From NCBI GenBank assembly GCA_036925085.1, contig JAUPFP010000025.1:2895733-2959732 (forward strand): a DNA stretch of 64,000 nt, written 5' to 3'. The stretch comes from Brachycybe producta. Its lineage: Eukaryota > Arthropoda > Diplopoda > Playtdesmida > Andrognathidae. The translations under genes and the position numbers were made by a program. Positions 1 to 11,268 of the stretch are shown in pieces; within the stretch, counting starts at the first letter, position 1, and the number at the start of each line of letters is the position of its first letter. The notes under the pieces are model-generated. The model was not told the origin of the DNA. It worked only from the letters and a program-made list of their open reading frames with translations, and searched no databases.

Positions 1-420
1 GTATTGCACGAGACATCACGAGTCATGGGCTATAAAAATTGGTTGTTTCAAAGTAGCTCAAGTTTCTCTAGCAACCCGGCACCGTCATGTCCACTACAAG
101 TCATCCTCTACTACCTCTAGACGATACAAGTTGTGTACATTTGGCACGTACACAAAAACAGCGAACTTGAATGAAGATTGCACCAACTTCCATCCTACAC
201 ACTCCAGTGTGCAGTTTGACTTGCACAGGCGGAAGCCAAAAAAAGTAGAATCGCCCCATACTACAAGCTGAAGTATACTTGTGACGATAGAACATGTGCA
301 GTTCATTTTGTGCAGGGCCGGCCTTAGATTTCCAGACATTCAGAGATTTACAGCATGTTTTTTTTTCAAACGCCACTTAACATTGCGTCTACGAGGCTAT
401 TCAGCATGTGCACCACTCTT
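1..420. other. unassigned sequence
   Basis: No ORF with protein character and no recognised repeat ends; a small CTAGCCT-like word only. Confidence 0.5.
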
Positions 421-854
421 AAGGCGCATTCACACTAGGCTGGTTTACAAGCCGCTGGTTGCTGCTGGCTATTAGCAGCAACACCAAGCAGCTGCTGCTC
501 TGGGTTCAAACTTGTCCAGTCACTGCTGTTATTAGCAGCGCAAGTCATCCAATCACCGTCTTGCAAAAACACAAACTCTAACAACAACAACCAACCCAAG
601 CAGTGGAGTTTCAACTACCCACTAGTGCCACTACCAGCGACACTGGCTGGTAGCACACTGGCAGCAGCAAGAAGAGTCACATGACCAGCTGGTAGCTGCT
701 AAAGTCGGACATGTTCAACTTCACTAGCCGCTGTTAAAATCACTAGCCTGCTGGAGAAAGCAGCTGCTGGTAGCAGTTCACACTATGCTGCTAGAGGGCT
801 ACAACCAGCCAGCAGCAACCAGCAGCTGGGAAACCAGCCTAATGTGAATGCGCC
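421..854. mobile_element. Q fold-back with GCTGCTGG words
   Basis: AAGGCGCATTCACACTAGGC and GCCTAATGTGAATGCGCC. The inside is a chain of CTGCTGGTAGC-type palindromes. TTAA adjoins the left end only. Confidence 0.8.
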
Positions 855-1400
855 ATTACTGCTCTAGGCTTTTAAGAAAAAGTGAATATCTTGCAGTAAT
901 ATTATCTAAAGTTACTTGATACAATGTCTTTCTATTATTATTTACAGCAAAACGTGCTGGTGTTTACTACAAGGCGCCATCTTTTGACGACTTCTAATTC
1001 GATTTTTACTTTCCATAACTTTTTTTGTTAAATGTATCTGTCCTTTTTAAAAGTAAAAAGTTTGTTTGCTTCATAAAACAAGTCAACAATTGAGTTGAGT
1101 TTTAATTAGGTAACAATAAACAACATTCAATCTTGTGATCTTATCGATTTATGGCAACCTAAAAATTTTAAGTTGAACTCAATTAAACGAACCTTTTTAG
1201 AATTTTAAACACAATTTAAATTTCGTTTCAACTTGCATACAAAAGACCGAACCAATAGAGTTCGAGAGGCTAGTTTACACTTCAAAACCGCCTTAAATAC
1301 AAACAAGAAAATTAAACAAAAAACATGTTTGTTTTTTTTATTTTTCGCTTTTATGAAAAAAAGGGGTCTAAAAAAGTAAACCAAGATGTAATCGTGTCTT
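855..1400. other. unassigned AT-rich sequence
   Basis: Nothing recognised apart from A/T runs. Confidence 0.5.
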
Positions 1401-1401
1401 G

Positions 1402-1446
1402 TGTTGCTGGTGTAGTGGTTAGTGTCTCAGCCCATGGTTATGTTGG
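1402..1446 (+). other. tRNA-like box A fragment, possible SINE head
   Basis: CTGGTGTAGTGGTTAGTGTC resembles a tRNA 5' half with box A (TGGTGTAGTGG). No box B follows; the sequence is cut by the Helitron-like I1. Too short to be a tRNA gene. Confidence 0.25.
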
Positions 1447-1479
1447 TGAGTATTAAAAATTATATATATAATATCACAG

Positions 1480-1510
<31 letters not shown>

Positions 1511-1755
1511 GAGTAACAAAAACCATTGAAGCACGTCGGAATTTATATAAATTTGAATAAATGAACCGTTTTTTTCTCAAGGTCAACTATATGTTGAACT
1601 CTTCCTTTGGAAAGTGTAGAAGGGGGGGAGAGAGAGAAAAGTGGGAGGAGTGATTGAAATTGAAATGAAAGGAGTAAAAAAGGAAAAAACGACGCGCATG
1701 CGCACAATTGAATGTGAATTTTGCTCCCGTTGTTTATGACGGGTTACCCCACTAG
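1447..1755 (+). mobile_element. Helitron-like non-autonomous element (I1)
   Basis: Ends with a hairpin of the CCCGTCATTTATGACGGG type followed by TTACCCCACTAG and then T. Hairpin plus CTAG plus T is the Helitron 3' signature. The body has a TG microsatellite and a GCGCATGCGC palindrome. The 5' end was placed by similarity to the other copies. Confidence 0.6.
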
Positions 1756-2049
1756 TATAAAGATAATGGACAAGAGGAATTTAGAAAATAAGAAAGTACG
1801 TAGGAAGCAAAATCTGAAATAAAAACAAGGAATATGTCATGAGGAAAATGAGATAAGTATTAAAACTCAGATAAAGGAAGGAATTAGAGAAAAGTGTAAT
1901 AAAAATCAGGGTGAGATAAAAACCGGACATACTAGCGTGATGAACTTAGAAAATGAGAAAACTGAACGAATAATTAGGAATAACTGAGATAATGACATCA
2001 GACACAGAGAACATAAGCGATAAGGATCTTCGAGATAGGACTAATGATT

Positions 2050-2294
2050 ATATACAGTGTATATATTAATCCAAGTCTGTCTATATGTAACGCTGTAAGA
2101 ACAAGGACAAAAACCTTTAAGCAAACACAGGTGAGGGCGGTGGGCGAGAAACGTCCTTCGTTGAATGACCTTCACAGAATTTGAATAAAATAATTAAACT
2201 AGAATGTCCCGTCATACATCACGGGACACAGGTTATACCCACGTCATGTGTGCCGGGTTACACCCCCGTCATTTATGACGGGTTACCCCACTAG
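2050..2294 (+). mobile_element. Helitron-like element (I2)
   Basis: Same 3' terminus (CCCGTCATTTATGACGGG, TTACCCCACTAG, then T). The preceding sequence has two further CCCGTCAT-like hairpin words, suggesting stacked ends. Confidence 0.55.
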
Positions 2295-2813
2295 TAAGTA
2301 AAATAAAGATAAAGGAAACTCAGATAGAAATATAAAGGTAATGAGAAAGTAATATGGAAAATGAGATACAAATATAAAAATAATGAGATAGGGAATACGA
2401 AAATCTTAAGATAGAAATACCGAAATAGCAAATAAGAATAAGGGAAGTGAGATAGAAATAGAGAAAATGACATAGAAACATAAAAAGGTCTAAAAAGTTG
2501 GGGCCTTAAAAATATCCATTATCTGATTAAGAAACAGCTGTTTCATAAGCTATTATGCCATAATGGGGTACAACAAAGAAGGTTTCTTCTTGTTTATAGT
2601 TAACTCAAATCAGTCAATTTTATGGTTCAAAGCCAAACTACCTGCCAATTAATAACAAAAAAATAATAATTCAAAAAACAAAGGTGATAATTAAAAATAG
2701 AAAGCCCTGTACCATAGAAATAGGCATGAATCTTTTTTTTTTTTAAATGAGTATTACTATAACTATACTTAAGTAGCCAGAGATCTGAGTGAATAAAAAA
2801 AATATGAAATAAT

Positions 2814-3630
2814 TTAAGAGGCTATACATCGCAAAATTACTTCGAAAAATATCCACAAAGAGTGCTAGCATCGTTTTTCTACTCAGCCCATAGACCCGAT
2901 GTTAAAGAAGAAACGTTAATTTTTAAAATACACAGTCGCGGCGGCAATATGTTGATTTTTCATATTTAAAGTTGTCCTGTGCAATGTGCACCTTAAATAT
3001 ATGCTTGATCGAGTGATAGAATGACAAAAAATTGGTAAGTGCGGTTCTATTTTTAAAAAAATATTTCAAGATCGCAAATTTCTAATTTATGTTAAACTCT
3101 ATTTAGTATGCACGCTCGTAAGCAAAAAAAAAACATCCATTAAAACGTCAGTAAAATACTTAAAAAAAAAAAATTTAAAAATCCACAAGTAAACCACAGT
3201 TAAGCCAATACATTGGCGCACGTGTTGATTTTTTTTCTTCTGGGTTTTAAAAATTATTTTTACGTATTTTTACCAACATTTTAACGGATGTTTTTTTTAC
3301 TTTTCTTATTTGGGCATACTCAATAGAGTTTAACATAAGAGTTAGAAATTCGTAATTTTGAAATATTTTTTTTTTAAAAATAGAACCACACTTACGAATT
3401 TTTTTGTCATTCTATCACTCGATCAGCATTAATTTAAAGTGCACACCGCATTTTAAAAACTTAATATTGGCCAACTTTAAATATAAAACAAATAAACATA
3501 TTAGCGCGACAGTGTATTTTAAAAATTAACGGTTTTTCTTTAACATTTGGTTTATGGGCTCAATAGAAAAAACGATACTAGCACTCTTTGTGGAGATTTT
3601 TTCAAAGTAATTTAGCGTTGTAGCCTCAAT
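2814..3630. mobile_element. E-family long fold-back (E1)
   Basis: About 390-bp inverted arms starting TTAAGAGGCTATACATCGC and ending GTTGTAGCCTC. The arms share ACAAAGAGYGCTAGCATCG and CAATATGTTTATTTTTCAT words. No ORF. Confidence 0.85.
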
Positions 3631-3649
3631 TCACACCTGTTTTCAAAAC

Positions 3650-4738
3650 CACGTTGACCTAAAGACGAGCCGAATCCCTCGAAGCGAAGAGCGCGACGAA
3701 ACTTGGGACGGACAAAGAGACGAGTGTGTGAGTTTGCCTCTATAATTCATTATGTGTACCCCCTCCAATATAGGGTTAGCATTTTGAATGACATTTTAAA
3801 AACAAGGAGATGAATTTGATCTCAACTATCAGTCACAAGTGCTTGATCGAGCGTAACTTTCATCTACTTTGACACTGAACACTATCAAAATGGCTCGCCA
3901 CTGAAATGACATTGGATTGCATGTTGCAACACCGTCTGTGTCCTTTGATCTGTCACGACAGACGAAATCGGTGCCGAAATTAAATTTAAATATAGCTTTG
4001 TATCACCACCACCTGTTCATCAAAATCCCCTCCAGTCACCACACCGTACTTCCGTTCATTCCGATATACTTCGTAACAACACGGGACTAGGATCTGCCAT
4101 TACGAAGTTCGTCACCAACGTTAACACCAACCCGAGGCCTCCGAGTACTCAACGTGTTGACTTGCGAACGGAAAATCCCTACACTAACTCACTCTCGGAG
4201 TGACTCCAACGCCGTCCTGAGCTGCGCTCCAACGATGACGGAATGATGACATCCTCTTCCATCTTCCATCCGTAAACAAAACCTGCATGGGAGGGTATTT
4301 GGGAAAGGTAAAGGACAGTAAAAAGCAAAACCAGTGGGAACAAAAACTTGTAACGAGACTGTCCGTTAGAAGTATTTGCTCGGGCATGTCAGTTGTGTGG
4401 GGCCTACACCTAACTCGTGTTTTCTTGTTTTTTCTACACAAATAACCGCACACGATGGCTCTTAAGAGAGCTTGGCCAGTAAAGCTAAATCCGTTCTGCA
4501 AGTCAACACCACTGTGGAGTAGCCACCCTCAAAACTCTTTGTCCGTTTACCAAGTCACCCCTCGACGACCCATGATGACAAAAAAGCATCGTTCTCCATC
4601 AACACTGCAAAGAAATTTATAGAAAGAAAAAACAACCAAAACGTTTAAAGCTACATTTCGGGCTTCGAACAACATTCATTTGGAATCCTCATTTGTATTT
4701 TAATACCATTTCCACCAACTGAGGCTCTCATACGCCAA
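3650..4738. other. mixed-composition unique island
   Basis: Clearly less AT-rich than its surroundings from about 4,020 to 4,620, with no tandem or inverted structure. Minus strand has a 105-codon open frame (4,501-4,184) without recognisable motifs. It may be host unique DNA or an old element. Confidence 0.4.
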
Positions 4739-5131
4739 AGGGCCCATTTCACATAAACCACTTTGAGTGGTCCAGTTTCACTGCAAAATGTAATGAGCTT
4801 GTCTCCAAAATGACCACTACAGTTGACGGCAGTGGCTGTAGTGAAGTTGAGTGAACTGTACAAAAAAGTGGCCGTAATCGACAACTGGAACGGGTCTATA
4901 TAATCGCCATTCAGACGAACTGGACTTTGACTAGAAAACAACTTATTATTTCACCATTTTAGGGAATTAAACAAGATGGAATAGATTGTGGTTGGAAAGT
5001 GGTTCTCGTGTGAAAAAGGTCCAGCCAGCGTCTTTTCATCGCAATACATTGTCAATTACAGTCCAGTCACTTGATACAACATTTTGAAGTTAAAAACCGA
5101 CCACTAAAAGTGGTTTGTGTGAAAGGGGTCT
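4739..5131. mobile_element. U fold-back
   Basis: GGGCCCATTTCACATAAACC and GGTTTGTGTGAAAGGGGTC. The arms continue with ACTTTGAGTGGTCCAGT and mirrors; an imperfect palindrome of about 390 bp. Confidence 0.75.
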
Positions 5132-5724
5132 AAGATAGTTGAAAAATAAATGTTGAACGAAAAGTTTCAATGGAATTCAGATCTCTGACTGAAAAAAAAA
5201 AGCTTTAAGATAAAGTAAATATAAGTTTATAAATGAAATTGTTGTCCTAACCTTAACACCATTGGATGTCCTCAAGTCACCTTGTTAATCATTAAAATTC
5301 ACAGACAAAACTTTCAACTCAAAACGCACCACATACGTTTTCAAACCGACGAATTCCAACTGCGAAAAAAAAAACTACATCGATTAACAGATAGTTTACG
5401 GTCATCTGGACTAGATTTAAAATTTATTCAGAGTTCTTTCAAATACAAAATCTATTTAAAAAAAAAAAATAAACACAGAAAATTGAAAATTCACCTCACA
5501 AATTTATGACCAATAAATTCTTTCAATAAAATTGTTCAAATACTATAGAAATCTTTTTCATTAATTTTTTTTCTCTTTTCATAACTTATTCGTTGCCTCC
5601 ACACGTCACTGCTAGCCTCCACCTCCAACCCTTGATGTCATCATACTTACAATCGTCCCAGTCGGAATCACCCCAACAGAGATACCAGCTCACCAGTGAA
5701 TAGCAGTAATTGCCAGTAATATGA

Positions 5725-5929
5725 ACAGGCAGTTAGAAATCGGGGAGAACTTCAGTTGGCTCCGCCCTTTTTATGACGACCGGCAACTTCTAATAGGTTT
5801 GTTGTGTGCTTCGACGTTGAAAAGGGCGGAGCATGTGACGTCAGACTACATAACCAACCAATTAGAAGTTGCGTTCGTCATAACAAGGGCGGAGCCAACT
5901 GAAGTTCTCCCCGATTTCTAACTGCCTGT
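5725..5929. mobile_element. A-family fold-back element (A3)
   Basis: Ends ACAGGCAGTTAG and CTAACTGCCTGT with about 80-bp inverted arms. Flanked by a perfect 9-bp direct repeat GTAATATGA, the target duplication. The arms carry GGGCGGAGC-type boxes and the spacer carries TGACGTCA. There is no coding capacity. Nine-bp duplications with long arms point to a Mutator-like source, which is an inference. Confidence 0.85.
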
Positions 5930-6006
5930 GTAATATGACAATATTTGTCACAATAATATTTTGTAATTTACTTTTGAGACTCTTTTTTGAGTGGATAGTA
6001 GCTCGG

Positions 6007-6402
6007 ACAGGCAAGTGTGGCCAGCACTAGCTTTTCGTTTGCCCCGCCCTTTTATGAGCGAAATACCAAATATCAACCAATTAGAAATTGAAAAGGACGG
6101 GGCCTGTGACATCAGACCAAATAACAAACCAATTAGAAATTGATGACGCTCATAAAAGGGCGGAGCAAAGGAAAACCTAGTGCTGGCCACAGGCATCTGT
6201 AGGCAGCTTCAAAATGTTTTTGGCCACGCCCTTTTATAAGCGTCATCAACTTCTAATTGGCTTGTTAGTGGGTCGGATGTCACGTCCCCCGCCCTTTTTA
6301 TTTCTAATTGGTTGATATTTGGTTTGACGCTCATAAAAGGGCGGAGCCACAGAATTTCTAAAGCTGTCTACAGATGCCTGTGTGCTGGCCACACTTGCCT
6401 GT
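6007..6402. mobile_element. C-family fold-back element with nested insertion (C1)
   Basis: Ends ACAGGCAAGTGTGGCCAGC and GCTGGCCACACTTGCCTGT. The flanks GTAGCTCGG / GTAGCTCAG form a 9-bp duplication with one mismatch. The middle shares AACCAATTAGAAATTG and GGGCGGAGC words with the A family. A D-type element interrupts the right arm. Confidence 0.85.
6189..6381. mobile_element. D-type fold-back element nested in C1
   Basis: Ends ACAGGCATCTGTAG and CTACAGATGCCTGT. It is flanked by a perfect 9-bp duplication GTGCTGGCC that is part of the C-family arm. It shares the ACAGG tip and GGGCGGAGCCA box with families A and C, so it was probably moved by the same enzyme. Confidence 0.86.
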
Positions 6403-6480
6403 GTAGCTCAGTGTGACAATTTATTGTCATATGACAAGTCTTATTTTCTTTCTGTATAATGAGGATTCCAAAGTTCGAAA

Positions 6481-7653
6481 TAGGGTTTCCATTACCGGTT
6501 CTATCATTACCGGTAAACCAGTATTACCGGTCTTTTTTGTTACATCAGTATTACCGGTAAATTGACCTTTCAATATCGGTTTTTCGGTACACTGACCTTT
6601 CAATATCGGTTTTTCGGTACACTGACCTTTCAATACCGGTTTTTCGGTACATTGACCTTTCAATACCGGTTTTTCGGTACATTGACCTTTCAATACCGGT
6701 TTTTCGGTACATTGACCTTTCAATACCGGTTTTTCGGTACATTGACCTTTCAATACCGGTTTTTCGGTACATTGACCTTTCAATACCGGTTTTTCGGTAC
6801 ATTGGCCTTTCAATACCGGTTTTTCGGTACATTGGCCTTTCAATACCGGTTTTTCGGTAAATTGGCCTTTCAATACCGGTTTTTCGGTAAATTGGCCTTT
6901 CAATACCGGTTTTTCGGTAAATTGGCCTTTCAATACCGGTTTTTCGGTAAATTGGCCTTTCAATACCGGTTTTTCGGTAAATTGGCCTTTCAATACCGGT
7001 TTTTCGGTAAATTTACCTTTCCATACCGGTTTTTTTGGTAAAAAATTTCATATTAATTTGGATAATTGAATTGACCAATATTTAAAAACCATTCAGTTTA
7101 AAATTAAAATTTCACATAATTATGCATAGAAACCAATAGTTTTTTTTTTCAAAAACCGAAGTAAAAAAAAAATGGTATCCGTATGCACTTGTAACCGTTT
7201 ACGAAAGTCGCAGTAAGTTCCTAACATAAATGTTCGTACATATCAAATGCTTTCCCGTGCATTATATATACCGTACATACTTAGGTGCTAAATTAATGCA
7301 ACATCTTCATTTGTTACACTTGTGATATATTAAAATATAATACATAAAAAAATATTAAATAAAAGTGATATTCAGAAGAAACAAAAAAAAAAACTTGACA
7401 AAAAATTGGAATTTGCATCAAGACGGAATAAAAACTCACCTATTTTATTTAGTACATGATTGTTTTTTTTATTATTATAATTATTAGTTATGAATTTATA
7501 TTTATTTTAATTTTTTAACATTTGAAATTTTTGAGGGCTTTTTTTACAGCGCTTATTAAAGTTTTTGCTTTATTACCGAAATTTACCGGTATTACCGGTT
7601 TCGGTAACCGAAAAACTGGTAATGCTATAAAATGACAGGTAATGGAAACAATA
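6481..7653. mobile_element. hAT-like element carrying a 30-bp minisatellite (Z)
   Basis: Inverted ends TAGGGTTTCCATTACC and GGTAATGGAAACAATA, flanked by a perfect 8-bp duplication GTTCGAAA. The left half is a tandem array of TACCGGT-rich 30-bp units; the right half is AT-rich with no ORF and ends in the mirrored TACCGGT words. Confidence 0.85.
6543..7043. repeat. 30-bp minisatellite, about 16 units
   Basis: The unit is CAATACCGGTTTTTCGGTAC plus AWTGRCCTTT. Because 30 is a multiple of 3 it stays open in several frames, giving false proteins on both strands. Variant units are in blocks: CACTGACC, then CATTGACC, CATTGGCC and AAATTGGCC from left to right. Confidence 0.97.
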
Positions 7654-8090
7654 GTTCGAAAATCAGCTGTTTGCCAAGATTGTTGGTAGTTTAAAAAAAA
7701 TCTCTACAAGAAGTGTTCTTTATGGTAGTTGTCGTAATTTATTCTTATTTATTGCTGAGCATTTTATTTAAGTGCACAAATTTCAACTGAACAACTTTGC
7801 AAAAGAAAACGTAAAACAGATCTAATCCTATTTTTTTATACAAAGTGTACATAAAGAATTACATAACTAATCAGCTTAGCGAAATAAATGGAAATCCGTT
7901 TTGTTAAGGTGGCTTTATAGATAATCATCTTGCTTTTTTCGCCCCTCTTATGCTATTGTTCCATAAACGTTTTTTGTAAAACTTGGACGCAAAAACGTCA
8001 AGCAAACGTTTTTTTTAAAAAAACATTATTTAAAAAAAATTCGCAAACGTTTTTTTTTAAAAAAACATTATTTAAAAAAAATTCAAAATC

Positions 8091-8335
8091 GTTTTCAAAA
8101 CTAGAATGGTAAAAGATTCTGCAAATTTCATGCAATATTTTTAAAAACGAAACATTTTATAGCTCAGTTTGAAAATGACACGTTTTTAGGTTTTTCCATT
8201 GACATTTCATGAAAAAAACTATTTTCACCTTTTTTTTTTCTTCAAACTTGTCATAAAAAGTTTATTTTGAAAGATATCATCATGAAAAAAACTTAACATT
8301 ATCACCAACTATTCTAGTTTCTAAGACACTTTTGA
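8091..8335. mobile_element. FF-family fold-back (FF4)
   Basis: AAACTAGAATGGTAAAAG ... ACTATTCTAGTTTCTAAG, with the TTTATTTTGAAAGATAT word typical of the family. Confidence 0.6.
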
Positions 8336-8519
8336 TTTTTTTTTTCTCGTAATGTTTTCTCCTGAAAAACGTTCGCATTAAAAATATAATTTTTTTTTTT
8401 CAAAACCGCAGGTTTGGGGTAAGAGACCTCCAGTAGGATATAGGTCTAATAGCCACTGCAGGCGCGCGCCATGTGGGTAAAACAAAAAAAACAATAAATA
8501 TTTATAAAACCCACCTTAA

Positions 8520-8702
8520 GGCCTTGTTTCCATTCGGGTGAAAATTTGAACTTTTTTAAAAGTTCAACCGGTGAAACATTGGAACACACGTGGCCTCCGT
8601 CTATTCACTAGCATAGGCAAAGGGCCACCTTTGTTCAATTTTTCACCAGTTGAATGAAATTTTCAAAAAAGTTCAAATTTTCACCCTCAATGGAAACAAG
8701 GC
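8520..8702. mobile_element. G-family fold-back (G1)
   Basis: GCCTTGTTTCCATTCGGGTG and mirror, with AAAATTTGAACTTTTT arms and a CCATTCAC/ATAGGC centre. Confidence 0.82.
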
Positions 8703-9056
8703 ATTTAAACGCCGACTTAAAACCACATGTTTTTCATAACATTTTTTTTTCTTGTTATAGACAGGGCTCTTTTTATAACCACAATAAAAGTAAGAAGATA
8801 TACAAGTCACAATTAGAACAATAAAACAATAGACACACACATCACGATAATCACTTAAAGAGTGGTTCTTAAACTTAAGTAGTTTGAGGATTCCCTTATG
8901 TATTCATTCTAATATGAAGAGAAAAAAAAAACAATTTGTTGCGAATTTATCTCCTACTTGAAGAAAAATTCCACATTAATAAACACAATTTATTCAGAAA
9001 ATATAAAACATTTGTTATTAACAACAGTTTTAAGATTTTTTTTTTCAGTCAGAACT

Positions 9057-9274
9057 AAGGGCATTTAGAAATCAGGACGAACACAAGTTGGCTCCGCCCC
9101 TTTTATGACGACGGGCAACTTTAATTGGTTTTTAACTAGTTTTGTTGCATGGTTCAACGTTGAAAACGGCGGAGCATGTGACGTCAGACTACATAACCAA
9201 CCAATTAGAAGCTGTCGTTCTTCATAAAAAAGGGCGGAGCCAACTTGTGTTCGTTTCGATTTCTAAATGCCGGT
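9057..9274. mobile_element. A-family fold-back element (A1)
   Basis: A copy of the CATTTAG subtype with degraded tips (AAGGGCATTT...AAATGCCGGT). Flanked by GTCAGAACT on both sides. It sits exactly on the left border of a B-family hAT element, so its duplication contains that element's own 8-bp duplication plus its first base. Confidence 0.85.
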
Positions 9275-9282
9275 GTCAGAAC

Positions 9283-9710
9283 TAGGTTTGTCACCTGTGG
9301 ACGACACAGGCAGTTAGAAATAGGTGAAAACTTCAGTTGGCTCCGCCCTTGTTATGACGACTGGCAACTTCTAATTGGCTGGTTATGAAGTCTGACGTCA
9401 CATGCTCCGCCGTTTTCAACGTCCGTCAGACTACATAACCAGTCAATTAGAAGTTGCCAGTCGTCATAACAAGGGCGGAGCCAACTAAAGTTTTCACCTA
9501 TTTCTAACAACCTGTGTAGAGGACAGTCCTCCATTCGGAAGAACTGTCCTCCGGCCAGGATCATCATCCTCCACGAACGTATTTAAGTTTTTATACAATT
9601 TATTGTGTGGAGGACATGTTTGCCTTCGTGGAGGACGGTCCTGGTCGGAGGACATAATTTCCTCCGAATGGAGAACTGTCCTCCACAAAGGAGTAAAGGT
9701 GGCAAGCCTA
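9283..9710. mobile_element. B-family hAT-like MITE, interrupted (B1)
   Basis: Inverted ends TAGGTTTGTCACC and AGGTGGCAAGCCTA. The 8-bp duplication is GTCAGAAC. The body is made of repeated GGAGGACAGTCC-type palindromes. An A-family element (A2) is inserted 23 bp from the left end. Length without the insert is about 210 bp, like the uninterrupted copy near 18.1 kb. Confidence 0.85.
9306..9515. mobile_element. A-family fold-back nested in B1 (A2)
   Basis: ACAGGCAGTTAG...CTAACAACCTGT, flanked by GTGGACGAC and GTAGAGGAC. Both are one-base variants of the GTGGAGGAC present in the uninterrupted B element, which proves the insertion site and duplication length (9 bp). Both arms share the variant AATAGGTGAAAACTT. 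Confidence 0.88.
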
Positions 9711-10140
9711 GTCAGAACTGAACAGCCGGACTGAAGTTTTAGAACCACTGATTTAAAACCCCCCAAAAAAACAAATCTCTTAACTAAAATAAGACACAAT
9801 ATAAAGCAAAAAATCGTGAATGTCCAGCATTCGATTAAAATTCAAAGTCAATTACAACAGCGAATTTATCCATATAATAAATTCATCTCAAAATATTTTT
9901 AAAATGTTGGAGTAATTAATGTTAACCGTGAATTAAACATAAACATCAAGTATTTTTTTTTTTCGGAAACAACTTCAGAATGAAACTTACACTTTTAAGG
10001 TTGTCGTTTCAAGGTTACATTAACCTATACCTTAAATTACGAAAGGACCATATTTCGAAATTAAAAAGTTGCTATTGAATTCTTGTCAAAGTTTGCAACT
10101 CTTTTTGAGACATTGGTTATTATTTTATACATATATGTGT

Positions 10141-11268
10141 CTTCCATCTTGGCCGATTCCATCTAAGCCGAGGATGAGGGTTGGATGTGAAGGCTAGAAA
10201 TAAGCTTCCCTTCTCCTGTATTACATATGGAAGAATTGCCACATTTTCCGCTCCGATCAGCCAATGTTAAGGTGAAAATAGAGGTAAGCTGAAAAGCTTA
10301 CCTTTCAGCTTAAGCTTAGAAAAATTGACATCTTTTTCACACAAGATACTGGCCACTTAATAGTAAAATAGCTACCAATTAGTAAAACAAATTAATTATA
10401 TTAGAGGGGTTGGAAACGAATCCTAAATTTTCTCAAATCCGAATCCTAAAAGGTTCTCGAATCTCTCGAATCCTTCATATAAGAATCCTATATTTATTCA
10501 TTAAGCAGATACAAATAAATGAAAAAAATATTAAATTATTAATAATAAAACACAGTCAGGGGTCGCCGCAAGGGTCCGACCGAAATTGCAACAATCGCCG
10601 GTTTTTTTTGTGTGTGTTAGTGAAGGCTTCTATTGGACGTCAGTGGAGTTAAAACTAATTTAACCAAAGTTTTTAACAGTTTTTTTTTTAGGTTAGGATT
10701 CGAAAATTCGAAAGATTCGAAAGACGAAAAAAGCAAAGATTCGAGTTTTCGAATCTCAAATATTTTTCAAGATTCGCGGGATTCGAATGTCCCATCCCTA
10801 ATTTATATCTTAATAATTTAATTTTAAATAATTTATTTTATTTTAATATTTTGTTTTCACTGATTATATATAGCATGTTTTTTCTATTGTTCCTTCTATA
10901 AAAAGTAACAAATTTGGACACTTCAATGCCAGTTTGATTCAAACTGGTCACATATTTATAACATCATTAGCTGAACAACTTCTTTGACCAAGTTTGACAA
11001 GAGGATTTCAAGGAGAATTTCAGCAGAAAATTTCAGTAAAAGCCCAAACATTAAAATGTCAAAGCTTTTGCTAAAACTGCAATATGCTGACTTCAAGTTT
11101 ACATCCTCAACTCATTTTTTTTTCTCCTCCTCTATTTTCGCCTTTATAATTAATTAACAACAGGAACGGAGGATGTTAATGTGGACACTCTTAATATGAT
11201 AACAGTAGTTAGCCTCTACTTCCAACCCTTCGTCGTCGACCGAACTGAAAGTGGCCGAGATGTGTACC
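10141..11268. mobile_element. diverged fold-back pair around F1
   Basis: The CCATCTTGGCCGATTCC...GGTTGGATGTGAAGGCTAG block is mirrored loosely at 11,207-11,265 (AGCCTCTACTTCCAACCC). Between them lie F1 and AT-rich DNA. A third relative of the arm is at about 5,604-5,640. Confidence 0.45.
10402..10800. mobile_element. F-family hAT-like element (F1)
   Basis: TAGAGGGGTTGGAAACGAATC ends on one side are mirrored by GTCCCATCCCTA on the other. The flanks AATTATAT / ATTTATAT match at 7 of 8. Rich in GAATC / GATTC words. The inside has a conserved word CCGAAATTGCAACAATCGCC. Confidence 0.83.

Noticed and set aside
1402-1446. tRNA gene
   Set aside because: Only box A-like sequence; no anticodon stem, box B or acceptor stem.
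6427-7041. Open frames with QYRFFGTLTF or KGQFTEKPVL repeats
   Set aside because: The same artefact from the 30-bp minisatellite inside hAT element Z.
6543-7043. CRISPR-like array
   Set aside because: Direct tandem units without unique spacers, in an animal genome.
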